Shown one piece after another: positions 7,601 to 16,864 of a stretch of DNA of 64,000 bases. Position numbers and translations under genes: made by a program. The stretch is from positions 1 through 64,000 of the forward strand of contig NZ_JXMU01000014.1 in the NCBI RefSeq assembly GCF_001293565.1, written 5' to 3'. Within the stretch, counting starts at the first letter, position 1. Each line of letters starts with the position of its first letter. Below the pieces are notes generated by a model. It was given only the letters and a program-made list of their open reading frames with translations. It was not told the origin of the DNA and did not search any database. This stretch comes from Ahrensia marina. GTDB taxonomy: Bacteria; Pseudomonadota; Alphaproteobacteria; Rhizobiales; Rhizobiaceae.

Positions 7601-8644
7601 TTAGCGCTTTGGAAGTGGAATCCAGTCCGCAACAGAAACATCAGCATGTTGGAACTGGGGCATTTTAGAACCTAGATCGTCCATGTTTTTGATGTCGTTT
7701 TCGTTCAGGAAATCTTGTGTAATCAATGTAGGTGGAACGATCACAGACGCGCCCGGATTTTCACCGGCCAGCATCAGCGCCAATGTGCGCACAGATACTT
7801 CACCAACCACGGCAGGGTTTGTTGCAACCGTTGCAACCCACGCAGAACCCGGTTCGCGCATAGCAGAGATATCCGCAGTCGAAACGTCCGCTGAATAGAT
7901 GTCGATGTCATCTGTCAGACCGGCTTCATCAACCGCAATTTTCACACCTTTTGCAAATTCGTCATAAGGCGCAAAGACAACGTTGATATTCGGGTTTGCC
8001 TGCAAGACGGAGCGTGCCTGGTTGGCAACCGAGTTTGCAATCGGGTTATCCATAGTGCCGAACATGGCAGCTTCTGTAATGCCCGGATTAGCTTCCTTGA
8101 CTTCTTTCCAAGCGACATCGCGGCGATCAAGCGGCGCGATACCAGGCACATAAACATAGCCCGCTGTGAATTCGGTGCCGTTGTCTTCAATTGCCTGATC
8201 TAGCGCTAATTTGCCAAGCTGGTAGTCTGACTGTTCGACTTGCGGAATAGCCTCGTTTTCAACATTCACGTCAAAAGCGACAACTTTGATGCCTGCATCA
8301 ACAGCGCGCTGCGCTGCTTCCTTCATCGACTCTGTAAGGCCGTGCTGGATGATAATGCCATTCACACCAAGTGAAATCGCCTGATCAACCATGTCCGCCT
8401 GAAGCGCCGCATCCTGACGGCTGTCAAAGACACGAAGGTCAACGCCAAGAGCCTCTGCCTGAGTTTCAACACCTGACAGATAGGATTGGAAAAAGTCACC
8501 GGTCGACAGATAGCGCACGAGCGCAATCTTAACATCGCCCGGCTTGTCGAATGGTGCCGGCATATCAGCGGCAAACGCTGATGCGCCAATGGCAAGTACC
8601 GATACTCCGGCACCAATTAGTTTCAACATTTGTCTTCTCAGCAT
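7601..8644 (-). CDS. Periplasmic sugar-binding protein of ribose-type (CUT2) ABC importer
   Basis: A 347-residue secreted binding protein of the periplasmic-binding-protein 4 (RbsB/XylF) family. Residues 1-25 form a signal peptide (RRQMLKLIGAG then a hydrophobic core, cleavage near ASAFA/AD). The mature part begins KIALVRYLSTGDFFQSYLSG, as in LacI-fold binding proteins. The ATG at 8644 has GGGAGG seven bases upstream; an in-frame ATG at 8659 overlaps that ribosome site and is unlikely. It follows the permease and precedes a strong hairpin and the mutarotase gene. It decides the ligand of the whole island, which the sequence alone does not tell me; a pentose or deoxypentose is likely. Confidence 0.9.
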   Translation of the reverse strand: MLRRQMLKLIGAGVSVLAIGASAFAADMPAPFDKPGDVKIALVRYLSTGDFFQSYLSGVETQAEALGVDLRVFDSRQDAALQADMVDQAISLGVNGIIIQHGLTESMKEAAQRAVDAGIKVVAFDVNVENEAIPQVEQSDYQLGKLALDQAIEDNGTEFTAGYVYVPGIAPLDRRDVAWKEVKEANPGITEAAMFGTMDNPIANSVANQARSVLQANPNINVVFAPYDEFAKGVKIAVDEAGLTDDIDIYSADVSTADISAMREPGSAWVATVATNPAVVGEVSVRTLALMLAGENPGASVIVPPTLITQDFLNENDIKNMDDLGSKMPQFQHADVSVADWIPLPKR

Positions 8645-8677
8645 ATCAAATCCTCCCATGGGTTTATCTGAGTGTTC

Positions 8678-9694
8678 CTAAGCTTTACGAGCCGCCGAAC
8701 TTTTCGACGAAAGATAGAAAGTGAATACGAGCGCGCAGACCAGAACGGCGCCCTTAACGAAATCTTGGGTGTAGTAAGGTGCGTTCAGCATTGTCATGCC
8801 CTGCAAAAGAATGCCGACAAAAAGAGCACCGATAGCCGTGCCAAAAGCATTGGGTCGTGCAGCACCAAGAACAGCAAAACCGATCAATGCGGCAGCGACG
8901 CTGTCGAGCAGCAAATTGTTGCCCGACGCGATGTCCCCACGGCCCAAACGCGCAGCAAGCAAGATGCCGCCGATAGAAGCCGTTACGCCGGAGATCACAT
9001 AGGCCATGATCTTGTAGCGGTGCACATTGGCACCCACCAGTTCAGCCGCGCGCTGGTTTGAGCCAATCGCATACATCAAACGGCCATGACGGGTATATTC
9101 AAGGAAAATCCAGACCGCCAATGCAACCAGCAGGAAGATCACAACAGGAACCGGCACAAGACGTTCCAGAACCAAATCGAAACGGTGCCTGCCAAGCCAA
9201 AGGAAAGCGGCAGAAAATGTGCCTTCCGCTGTGCTTCCGTCTGCAAGGCTCATACCCGTTGCAATTGAATTGCCTTGTGTGGGAATACGCTGCAGACCGA
9301 TGAGCAGGAACATCATGCCCAAAGTTGCCAGCAGATCCGGCACTTTCATTTTAACAATCAGCAGCCCGTTCACCAGACCGACAACAGCGCCCATAACCAG
9401 ACATAAAAGAACGGCAACATAGGCAGGCTGTTCAAGCACAACCATCGAATAGGCTGAAAGCATCAATGCCGAGGTTGCCACAGAACCGATGGACAGATCA
9501 AAGCCATCGACAACCAGCGTACATGTAACGCCGAGCGCCAAAATACCCGTAATCGCAACCGATTGGAAAACGAAAACAGCCGAACGCGCACTAAAAAAGC
9601 CCGTTGCTGCAAGGCTGAAATAGACCGACAGTCCGATCAATAGAATAATAAAGCCATACCGTATGGCAAATGACCGCAAGTCTTCATTGCGCAT
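8678..9694 (-). CDS. Ribose-type ABC transporter permease
   Basis: A 338-residue integral inner-membrane protein of the BPD_transp_2 (RbsC/XylH) family with about eight to ten hydrophobic segments. Typical landmarks are ALGVTCTLVVDGFDLSIGS, a variant of the family's VGGIDLSVGS, and the cytoplasmic GANVHRYKIMAYVISGV loop that contacts the ATPase. One permease gene is present, so a homodimer is expected. It sits 12 bases after the ATPase gene and 33 bases before the binding-protein gene on the leftward transcript. Confidence 0.92.
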   Translation of the reverse strand: MRNEDLRSFAIRYGFIILLIGLSVYFSLAATGFFSARSAVFVFQSVAITGILALGVTCTLVVDGFDLSIGSVATSALMLSAYSMVVLEQPAYVAVLLCLVMGAVVGLVNGLLIVKMKVPDLLATLGMMFLLIGLQRIPTQGNSIATGMSLADGSTAEGTFSAAFLWLGRHRFDLVLERLVPVPVVIFLLVALAVWIFLEYTRHGRLMYAIGSNQRAAELVGANVHRYKIMAYVISGVTASIGGILLAARLGRGDIASGNNLLLDSVAAALIGFAVLGAARPNAFGTAIGALFVGILLQGMTMLNAPYYTQDFVKGAVLVCALVFTFYLSSKSSAARKA

Positions 9695-9706
9695 TAGTGT
9701 CGTTCC

Positions 9707-11206
9707 TCATGCAGCTTTTTCGCCTGTGATTTGTGCAACCAGGGCGCCCAGATTTATATTTTGATTGGTGTGTTCCCCAACAATGTTTCCTTCATTGAGA
9801 ACAACAATTCTGTCAGCAATTTCAATTGCTTCATCGATTTCAGCAACAAATACTATGGTTGTACGCTTGGCCGCGGTTTCGCGGATATGGCGTCCAATGT
9901 CGCGGCGTGCGCCAATATCAACCCCCTGAAACGGCTCATCCAGCAGCAACACACGGCTTGGTTTTAACAGCCAGCGGCCAATCATGACTTTCTGCTGATT
10001 GCCGCCGGAAAGCGTGCCGATTGAATCTTCCTCAGACTGGCAAACAACCCCGATCTGGCTGATCATTTCAGTTGCCGCACGGCGTTGTTGACGCCCGTTA
10101 ATGAAAGAAAAATGACTGAAGGCACGCAAGAACGGCAGGCTCATATTGTCTGAAATATTGAACGCGCCGACGACAGCATTATTGCCCCGGTCTTTTGGCG
10201 ACATGAAGACGCCTGCATCAATCGCAGCGCTTGCATTTGCCGGATTGTACGGCTTGCCGTCAATTTTCATGGTGCCGCTTGCAGGCTTTCGCAAACCGAA
10301 AATGATATCTGCCAACTGGCTTTTGCCGCTGCCAAGCAAACCGGTTACCGCAATAACCTCACCTTCATTCGCCGTCAGATCAAATGCCGGCCAATTGCTT
10401 TTAAGCGACAGGTTTTCAATTTGAAGCACCGGTGCGTTAGACACTTTCGGCACAATATTCACTTCGGTCATTTTGTGACCGAGCATCGCTGTAACAGCGC
10501 CTTCGTAATCAAGATTATCCTGCTCGAAGACGCCTGAAACCTGTCCGTCGCGCATGGAAATAATACGATTGGCAACCCGTCTGATATCCGACATGCGATG
10601 CGAAATATAAAGAACCGCAACGCCTTGATCGCGCAGCCGGTCAATCAAAGCAAAAAGACGGTCTGCCTCCGACGCTGAAAGCGAAGATGTCGGCTCATCC
10701 AAAATCAAAACTTTCGGCGAGTGGGCCATCGCGCGTGCAATAGCAATCATCTGCCGGTCCGCGACACCAAGGTCGCTCACCCGAACCCGCACGTCCATTT
10801 TCAGGCCCATAGACTTGGCAATTTCTTTGGCCTGCTCGCGCAGCACTCTGTCGCGCACAAAGGTTTTGGCATCCGCTTTTGTCAACTGGTCCAACATTAA
10901 GTTGGTTGCAACATCCAGATCTGGAATAACGCCATCATCGATATTCTGGTGAACAGCCACCACACCTTGTGACAAAGCTTCAGCAGCCGTTGCCGGCGCA
11001 TAGGACGCCCCGCCAAGATTCATATCACCTGCATCCACCGAATGAATGCCGCAGATAGCCTTGACCAAAGTCGACTTACCGGCACCATTAGCACCCATAA
11101 GAACCGTCACAGAGCCGGCATTCAACGCAAGGTCGATCCCTTTCAAAACTTCGTTTCTGCCGAAGCTTTTGCGCACGCCTTCAATTGTTAGAACGGTTGT
11201 TGTCAT
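9707..11206 (-). CDS. Ribose-type ABC transporter ATPase with two nucleotide-binding domains
   Basis: A 499-residue RbsA/XylG-like protein energising import. The first domain has Walker A GANGAGKST (38-46) and Walker B LILDEPTSS; its signature is degenerate (SDLGVADRQMIAIARA), as usual in this family. The second domain has the altered Walker A GLLGSGKS and a full signature LSGGNQQK with LLLDEPFQGVD. It is the first gene of the leftward operon, starting 119 bases from the divergent kinase gene, with a GGAGGAGC ribosome site just ahead of its ATG. Confidence 0.93.
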   Translation of the reverse strand: MTTTVLTIEGVRKSFGRNEVLKGIDLALNAGSVTVLMGANGAGKSTLVKAICGIHSVDAGDMNLGGASYAPATAAEALSQGVVAVHQNIDDGVIPDLDVATNLMLDQLTKADAKTFVRDRVLREQAKEIAKSMGLKMDVRVRVSDLGVADRQMIAIARAMAHSPKVLILDEPTSSLSASEADRLFALIDRLRDQGVAVLYISHRMSDIRRVANRIISMRDGQVSGVFEQDNLDYEGAVTAMLGHKMTEVNIVPKVSNAPVLQIENLSLKSNWPAFDLTANEGEVIAVTGLLGSGKSQLADIIFGLRKPASGTMKIDGKPYNPANASAAIDAGVFMSPKDRGNNAVVGAFNISDNMSLPFLRAFSHFSFINGRQQRRAATEMISQIGVVCQSEEDSIGTLSGGNQQKVMIGRWLLKPSRVLLLDEPFQGVDIGARRDIGRHIRETAAKRTTIVFVAEIDEAIEIADRIVVLNEGNIVGEHTNQNINLGALVAQITGEKAA

Positions 11207-11268
11207 TGCTCCTCCCAGAGCACCGATGGTGTATTTTGAAGCGCTATCGTGACTCTTATTTATTCTTA

Positions 11269-11285
11269 TGTCAACAGCCTTGACA
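11269..11285. promoter_or_regulatory. TGTCAA-N5-TTGACA dyad between divergent operons
   Basis: TGTCAA (11269-11274) and TTGACA (11280-11285) are perfect inverted arms with a 5-base spacer. Each arm also reads as a consensus -35 hexamer outward on its own strand, so the element may be both back-to-back promoters and the operator for the SorC-type regulator encoded downstream. No good -10 boxes are evident, so the promoter reading is tentative. Confidence 0.5.
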
Positions 11286-11325
11286 ATTGACTATTTTTAT
11301 TTTCTTTAAAGGGCAGGAGGTACCC

Positions 11326-12588
11326 ATGGAAAAGGCTAGCAATTATCAGGAGCTATCGGTTGAAACGATTGCGTCACGGCTTAAAACCATAGATGCAGTC
11401 ACGGACCGGATAGGCATTGACGGGTCAAAATGGCAGGTAAAAGAGGTTGGTGACGGCAACCTGAATCTGGTGTTTATTGTGGAGGCACCTGACGCAACCC
11501 TGATCGTAAAACAGGCCCTGCCCTATGTGCGCCTTGTCGGCGATTCATGGCCATTGCCTCTTTACCGCGCCTATTACGAGCATGAAGCATTGGTGCGCCA
11601 GCAGCAACGTGCGCCGGGCATGGTGCCTGAAATCTTCCATTTTGATAATGAGCAGGCGCTTATTATTATGGAGTTTCTCCAGCCCCATGTCATTTTGCGT
11701 GGCAAATTGATCGCCGGTGAAAAAGTCGCCAACCTGTCTGAAACAATGGGTAAATTCTGCGCGCGCACAGCATTTCGCGGCTCAGAATTGTCGATGAAAA
11801 GCGCTGATAAAAAAGCCGATGTCGGTCTTTTTTCCGGCAATGTCGAAATTCCGGCCATTACAGAAGCATTGGTCTTTACCGACCCTTATTATGATGCGGA
11901 AATGAACCATTTCACGCCTGAGCTTGACGGCATCGTCAAGAAGCTTCGCGGCGATGTGGCTCTTAAAGCCCGCGTTCAAAAAATGCTGATGAAATTCGCC
12001 TCCAACACTGAAACAATGGTTCATGGCGATTTGCATTCCGGCTCGATCATGTCCACCGACAGCGACAACCGCGTTATCGACCCGGAGTTCGCGCAATACG
12101 GCCCTATGGGTTTTGATATCGGCATGCTGACGGCCAATTTCCTTATGGCCTATTTCAGCCAGCCCGGCCATCGCAGCCAGGATGATCTGAAAGACTATCA
12201 AAGCTGGATACTGACAACGATCACCGAGATATTCGAACATTTCTATGCCGAGTTCCGTCATTTATGGCAGACTGAACGAACCGGTATGCTTTATCCCGCT
12301 TCACTGTTTGAAGATCAGGGACACGCATCAGACGCAGCCTGTGACGATGTGCTTGAGCATATCTTTGAAGACGCGATTGCGATCTGCGGCATCGAGATGC
12401 ACCGGCGCGTTTTGTCTCTGGCCCACAATGCAGATTTCGAGACCATCGAAGACACGGCAGTAAGAGCGCCTTTGGAAGCGCGGAACATCATGATGGGCGC
12501 GAAACTCATTTTGAATGCCGAGAACATTAAGGACATCGAATCCCTAACGACGATGGCCGAACAGTTTAACACAGGAGACTACCTATGA
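11326..12588 (+). CDS. mtnK: S-methyl-5-thioribose kinase homologue (MtnK family)
   Basis: A 420-residue kinase with the aminoglycoside-phosphotransferase/choline-kinase fold, phosphorylating the anomeric (C1) hydroxyl of methylthioribose in known members. Motifs [12 protein letters not shown] (glycine-rich loop, 42-53), [24 protein letters not shown] (233-239, catalytic Asp) and the metal loop DPE (252-254) are typical MtnK. A TTG start at 11287 is possible, but ATG 11326 has GGAGG five bases upstream. Its stop overlaps the next start as ATGA. The kinase tolerates 5-deoxy or 5-alkylthio riboses in other organisms, so 5-deoxyribose is an equally good substrate candidate. No methionine-salvage genes mtnBCD are nearby. 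Confidence 0.88.
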   Translation: MEKASNYQELSVETIASRLKTIDAVTDRIGIDGSKWQVKEVGDGNLNLVFIVEAPDATLIVKQALPYVRLVGDSWPLPLYRAYYEHEALVRQQQRAPGMVPEIFHFDNEQALIIMEFLQPHVILRGKLIAGEKVANLSETMGKFCARTAFRGSELSMKSADKKADVGLFSGNVEIPAITEALVFTDPYYDAEMNHFTPELDGIVKKLRGDVALKARVQKMLMKFASNTETMVHGDLHSGSIMSTDSDNRVIDPEFAQYGPMGFDIGMLTANFLMAYFSQPGHRSQDDLKDYQSWILTTITEIFEHFYAEFRHLWQTERTGMLYPASLFEDQGHASDAACDDVLEHIFEDAIAICGIEMHRRVLSLAHNADFETIEDTAVRAPLEARNIMMGAKLILNAENIKDIESLTTMAEQFNTGDYL

Positions 12589-13709
12589 AGGTAAACGGAA
12601 AACACTACCGCTCGCTGTGGTGGAACGCTGAAAATGACGTTTTAGAAATTATCGACCAACGATGGTTGCCGCATGATTTCAGAACACAAACGGTCGGCAC
12701 GATGGAAGAGTTTGCCGACGCTATTGTGGAAATGCGTGTGCGCGGCGCGCCGCTCATTGGCGCAACAGCAGCCTATGCAATGGCACTGGCTATGAAAATA
12801 GACCCGTCCAATGACCATCTTGAAAAGTCATGGCAATATTTCAACGCAACACGCCCGACAGCGGTCAATTTACGGTGGGCACTGGACCGCTGCAAAAATG
12901 TGCTGCTGCCGCTTTCTGAAGATCAGCGCGCAGATGCAGCGCTGGAACTGGCGCATGAGATTGCCGATGAGGATGTCGAGATCAATGCGCAGATCGGCAA
13001 GCACGGTCTGGCAATCATTCAGGAAATCGCCAAATCTAAAAAACCGGGCGAGACAATCAACATCCTGACCCACTGTAATGCGGGCTGGCTTGCAACCGTT
13101 GACTGGGGCACAGCGACAAGCCCGATGTATCAGGCCCATGATGCAGGCATTCCTATCCATGTCTGGGTGGATGAAACACGGCCGCGCAATCAGGGCGCGC
13201 TCACCTCTTGGGAGCTGGGCAGTCACGGCGTGCCGCACACCTATATCGTTGATAATGCCGGTGGCCATCTCATGCAGCATGGCATGGTCGATCTTGTGAT
13301 TGTCGGCACTGACAGAACAACCAGCCGCGGCGATGTGTGTAATAAAATCGGCACCTATCTCAAGGCATTGGCGGCCAAAGCAAACAATGTTCCTTTCTAT
13401 GTCGCACTGCCGTCGCCAACGATTGACTGGACAATTGCAGACGGTGTGGCCGATATTCCGATCGAAGAACGCAACGCACAAGAAACAACCCATATTCAGG
13501 GGCTTATGCCGGATGGATGCATTCAGACGGTGCAGGTCACGCCGGAAGGAACACCGGGCGGCAATCCGGCCTTTGATGTGACGCCGAACAATCTTGTCAC
13601 AGGCTTGATTACGGAACGGGGCGTGACACCGGCAACAACAGAAGGGCTGCAATCGATGTTCCCTGAGTTTGCACAGCCGGCAGCAACGGCCATGAAGGCA
13701 GGAGGCTAA
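12585..13709 (+). CDS. mtnA: Methylthioribose-1-phosphate isomerase homologue (MtnA family)
   Basis: A 374-residue aldose-1-phosphate to ketose-1-phosphate isomerase of the MtnA/eIF2B-alpha family. Diagnostic motifs are [18 protein letters not shown] (52-69), THCNAG with catalytic Cys164, [11 protein letters not shown], and [19 protein letters not shown] with catalytic Asp243. It follows the kinase with a four-base ATGA overlap and an AGGAG site. The set kinase-isomerase-aldolase matches the DHAP shunt for methylthioribose and the drd-type route for 5-deoxyribose. Its product, a ribulose-1-phosphate analogue, is also a known substrate of one RuBisCO-like protein, which is encoded in the divergent operon here. 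Confidence 0.9.
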   Translation: MKVNGKHYRSLWWNAENDVLEIIDQRWLPHDFRTQTVGTMEEFADAIVEMRVRGAPLIGATAAYAMALAMKIDPSNDHLEKSWQYFNATRPTAVNLRWALDRCKNVLLPLSEDQRADAALELAHEIADEDVEINAQIGKHGLAIIQEIAKSKKPGETINILTHCNAGWLATVDWGTATSPMYQAHDAGIPIHVWVDETRPRNQGALTSWELGSHGVPHTYIVDNAGGHLMQHGMVDLVIVGTDRTTSRGDVCNKIGTYLKALAAKANNVPFYVALPSPTIDWTIADGVADIPIEERNAQETTHIQGLMPDGCIQTVQVTPEGTPGGNPAFDVTPNNLVTGLITERGVTPATTEGLQSMFPEFAQPAATAMKAGG

Positions 13710-13710
13710 T

Positions 13711-14685
13711 TTGCCTGACAGTAAGCCCCGCGCAAATGATGACATTCGCCTTGATCGCCAGGAACGGGCGATCTTGGATGCAACATGGTGTTATTATCAC
13801 GAGGGGCTTAACCAGAACGAGATTGCCACCAAGCTCGATATTTCCAGAGCGTCGGTCGTCAATTATCTTTCCGAGGCGCGCAAGCGCGGCTACATCCGCA
13901 TCTCTCTTGATCCGGGTATTTTCACCGAGCATGAATTGGCACGCAAAGTTGCCAACACTTTCGGCTTGAAAGAAGTTAGCATCGCGCCCTCCTCCAATGG
14001 TTCAAGCGCCGCGCGTGTTGCAAAAATGGCGGCTGATTGGCTGCCGCATCTTTTGACAAAAGGCGACCGACTGGGCGTTGCCTGGGGCGAAACCATTTTT
14101 CAGGTATCCGAAGCCGCGCCCAACCAAACCATAGAAGATCTGGAGATTGTCCAGCTTGTTGGTTCAAGACCGGCATCAAAAGGATTTGCAGCCGAAATTT
14201 GTTCGGCCATGCTGGCCCGTCAGTTTGGCGCGCATTGCGTCAATCTGCATGTACCGCTTTTGCTTTCCGATAAAAATCTGGTGCAGCAACTTTTGGCCGA
14301 GCCTGTGATTGTTGAACAAATGGCCGCCGTGACCAGTTGCAACAAAACCATTTTTGCCTGCGGCACCTGCAACGAAGACAGCCACATTATGAAAACCGGC
14401 CTTATGAATTTCGAGCAGATGGAAAAATACAAAGAGCAAGGTGCAACAGGCGTCATCTGCGGACGATTAATCGATGCCGATGGCAACCACATGCCTACAG
14501 ATGTCGAAGAACGTATGATCGGCATTACACTCGACAAAATGAAAAATAAAGAAATGAGCTTGCTCGTCGGCTCGGGCCAAAAGCGGGTGGCTCCGATGCT
14601 GGCTGCCATCCGTGGTGGCTACGCGACTCATCTGGCGACCTGCGATGAAACCGCGATGATGCTTCTCAAAAAAGCCAACGCATAA
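13711..14685 (+). CDS. SorC/DeoR-type sugar-phosphate-responsive regulator
   Basis: A 324-residue transcription factor with an N-terminal helix-turn-helix (about residues 20-55, EGLNQNEIATKLDISRASVV) followed by a SorC-type sugar-phosphate-binding domain (DWLPHLLTKGDRLGVAWGET, VQLVGSRPASKG). It starts with TTG, one base after the isomerase stop, with AGGAGG five bases ahead; no better ATG exists. Being inside the rightward operon, it probably autoregulates and controls both divergent transcripts through the dyad at 11269-11285, with a phosphorylated intermediate as inducer. The inducer is inferred from the family only. Confidence 0.88.
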   Translation: MPDSKPRANDDIRLDRQERAILDATWCYYHEGLNQNEIATKLDISRASVVNYLSEARKRGYIRISLDPGIFTEHELARKVANTFGLKEVSIAPSSNGSSAARVAKMAADWLPHLLTKGDRLGVAWGETIFQVSEAAPNQTIEDLEIVQLVGSRPASKGFAAEICSAMLARQFGAHCVNLHVPLLLSDKNLVQQLLAEPVIVEQMAAVTSCNKTIFACGTCNEDSHIMKTGLMNFEQMEKYKEQGATGVICGRLIDADGNHMPTDVEERMIGITLDKMKNKEMSLLVGSGQKRVAPMLAAIRGGYATHLATCDETAMMLLKKANA

Positions 14686-14705
14686 ACCGGCACAGCCGTA
14701 AACGC

Positions 14706-14727
14706 GCGCGCAAATTTTCCTGCGCGC
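14706..14727 (+). promoter_or_regulatory. GC-rich hairpin between regulator and aldolase genes
   Basis: GCGCGCA (14706-14712) and TGCGCGC (14721-14727) form a 7-base-pair stem around AATTTTCC, in the 71-base gap between the regulator stop and the aldolase start. No U-tract follows, so read-through with message stabilisation or attenuation is likely. Confidence 0.4.
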
Positions 14728-14756
14728 ATGACATTTGAATTAAGTGAAAGAAGATA

Positions 14757-16814
14757 ATGCAGAACAATTGGATCGACAGTGACGCGGCAGCCCTTGTTGA
14801 AGAACTTGCCAAAAAAGGCGTCAACGAGGATTTGGCCTTAAGAGTTTACACAACCCGCTTGCTGGGCCGTGTACCGCAACTTGTACTCCACGGCGGTGGC
14901 AATACATCGGTTAAAACCACAGCCAAAGACATTACCGGTCAGGAATGGGATGTTCTGTGCGTGAAAGGCAGCGGCTGGGACATGGGCGTCATCGAGCCTG
15001 AAGGCTTGCCTGCGGTTAAGATCGAACCGTTGCTACGCACGCGCAACTTTGATTCTCTGTCCGATGAAATGATGGTTGAATTACAGCGTTCCAACCTCAT
15101 CAATTCCAGTTCGCCCAACCCATCGGTTGAAACGCTGCTTCATGCATTTATTCCGCATAAATTCGTCGATCACACCCACTCGACCGGCGTGCTTGCGATC
15201 ATCGATCAGGAAAATTCCTTCGATCTGGCTCAAGAGATTTTTGGCAAGCGCTTCGGCTTTGTGCCTTACATTATGCCGGGCTTTGATCTAGCCAAAAAAG
15301 CCGCCGAAGTTTACAAGCAAAACCCCGATGTCGACGGTTTGATCCTCGATAAGCACGGTATTTTCACTTTCGCCAATGATGCAAAAACCGCTTACGACCT
15401 GATGATTGACGCGGTTACTGCTGCTGAAAACTATGTTGAGAAAAACAGGAAATTTACCTCATTTCCAAAAGCAGACTTACCCGCAAACATTGAAGCGCCA
15501 GAAAAAGTATTGCCAATCATTCGCGGCGCGGTCGCACATGTTTTGGGCGGCGGCGAATATGAACGTTTTATTTGTGACTATCGCACGAATGATAAAGTCA
15601 GGGATTTTGTCGATGCTGCCGATCTGGCCGAGTTTGCCACCAGAGGCATGCCAACACCGGACCTTTCCATTCGGATTAAAAACAAGCCTGTGATCTTACC
15701 TGCGCCGGAAGCAGGCAAAATGACAGAGTTTAGCCAAGCGGTTGAACAGGCCGTCGAACAGTTCGTCAAAGATTACACCGCATATTTTAGCGAGCATGAC
15801 GCCAAGGACGATATCAAGCGCACAATGCTTGACCCGATGCCACGCCTTGCACTCATCCCGGGCTTCGGCCTCGTCGGCTTCGGGCGAACCTACAAGGACG
15901 CCAAAATTGCTGGCGATGTCGGTGAAATTTTCATCGAAACAGTATCGGGCGCAGAAGCACACGGCGCATTCAAGCCGGTGGAAATGGGCGAATTGTTCAA
16001 ACTGGAATATTGGTCGCTGGAACAGGCAAAGCTTGCCACAGCAAAGAAGCGGCCGCTTGATGGACAAGTCGTGCTGGTTACCGGCGGCGCAGGCGCTATC
16101 GGCAAAGCAACTTGTGAGGTCTTTGCCGAGCAAGGCGCACAAATCGTTGTTGCCGACCTTGAACAATACAAAGCAGAAGAAGTTGCCGCAGCATTGGGCA
16201 ACGGCCATCTGGGGCTGGCATGTGATGTCACCGACGCAAAATCGGTCGCGGCTGCCTTTAACAAAGCAAGCACTCAATATGGCGGCTTGGACATTATCGT
16301 TTCCAATGCAGGCGCTGCATGGGAAGGCGCAATCGGTGAACTTGATGATGCAACATTGCGCAAGAGTTTCGAGCTAAACTTCTTTAGCCATCAGACAATT
16401 TCACAAGCAGCCATTGAAATTTTCAAGGCTCAAGGCACAGGCGGCTGCCTGCTCTATAATACATCGAAACAGGCGATCAATCCGGGGGCGAATTTCGGCG
16501 CTTACGGCCTGCCAAAGGCAGCAACACTGTTTCTATCACGTCAATACGCATTGGAATATGGCGCAATCGGCGTGCGCTCGAACGCCGTCAATGCCGACCG
16601 CATTCGTTCCGGCCTTTTGGACAATGATATGATTGCAAGCCGCTCTTCTGCCAGAGGGGTCAGCGTCGACGACTATATGGCTGGCAATCTTTTGCAGCAG
16701 GAAGTCACCGCACGTGACGTTGCCGAAATTTTCCTGTCACAAGCCTTGGCAAGTAAAACAACCGGTAATGTGGCGACAGTTGATGGCGGTAACATTGCCG
16801 CGATTTTGCGCTAG
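14757..16814 (+). CDS. Fused class II aldolase / short-chain dehydrogenase (RhaD-type)
   Basis: A 685-residue two-domain enzyme. Residues about 25-240 form a class II (zinc) aldolase with Glu125, His139 and His141 in VDHTHSTG, and His200 in DKHGIF as likely catalytic and metal residues. Residues about 435-685 form a classical short-chain dehydrogenase with TGGAGAIG (442-449), NAG (517-519), Ser570 and the Tyr583-Lys587 pair (YGLPK). Known relatives cleave L-rhamnulose phosphate and oxidise the released lactaldehyde. Here, after an MtnK/MtnA pair, it would split a 5-deoxy- or 5-thio-ribulose-1-phosphate into DHAP and an aldehyde and oxidise the latter. Rhamnose itself is less likely because no RhaA/RhaB-type genes are present. 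Confidence 0.9.
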   Translation: MQNNWIDSDAAALVEELAKKGVNEDLALRVYTTRLLGRVPQLVLHGGGNTSVKTTAKDITGQEWDVLCVKGSGWDMGVIEPEGLPAVKIEPLLRTRNFDSLSDEMMVELQRSNLINSSSPNPSVETLLHAFIPHKFVDHTHSTGVLAIIDQENSFDLAQEIFGKRFGFVPYIMPGFDLAKKAAEVYKQNPDVDGLILDKHGIFTFANDAKTAYDLMIDAVTAAENYVEKNRKFTSFPKADLPANIEAPEKVLPIIRGAVAHVLGGGEYERFICDYRTNDKVRDFVDAADLAEFATRGMPTPDLSIRIKNKPVILPAPEAGKMTEFSQAVEQAVEQFVKDYTAYFSEHDAKDDIKRTMLDPMPRLALIPGFGLVGFGRTYKDAKIAGDVGEIFIETVSGAEAHGAFKPVEMGELFKLEYWSLEQAKLATAKKRPLDGQVVLVTGGAGAIGKATCEVFAEQGAQIVVADLEQYKAEEVAAALGNGHLGLACDVTDAKSVAAAFNKASTQYGGLDIIVSNAGAAWEGAIGELDDATLRKSFELNFFSHQTISQAAIEIFKAQGTGGCLLYNTSKQAINPGANFGAYGLPKAATLFLSRQYALEYGAIGVRSNAVNADRIRSGLLDNDMIASRSSARGVSVDDYMAGNLLQQEVTARDVAEIFLSQALASKTTGNVATVDGGNIAAILR

Positions 16815-16828
16815 GCGCACATGCAAAA

Positions 16829-16854
16829 GCTTTGCTCATTAATTTGGGCAAAGC
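16829..16854 (-). terminator. Possible terminator of the EamA transporter gene
   Basis: GCTTTGC (16829-16835) and GCAAAGC (16848-16854) form a 7-base-pair stem between the convergent aldolase/dehydrogenase and transporter genes. Read leftward the stem is followed by a short TTTT, so it suits the transporter better than the rightward operon. Confidence 0.45.
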
Positions 16855-16864
16855 AAAACATTGC

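Noticed and set aside
11326-13709. Part of the universal methionine salvage pathway
   Set aside because: mtnB, mtnC, mtnD and an MTA phosphorylase or nucleosidase are absent nearby, while a sugar importer and aldolase are present.
12870-13745. Long minus-strand reading frame opposite mtnA
   Set aside because: It is antisense to a clearly conserved gene, has an odd Cys/His/Arg-rich composition and no ribosome-binding site.
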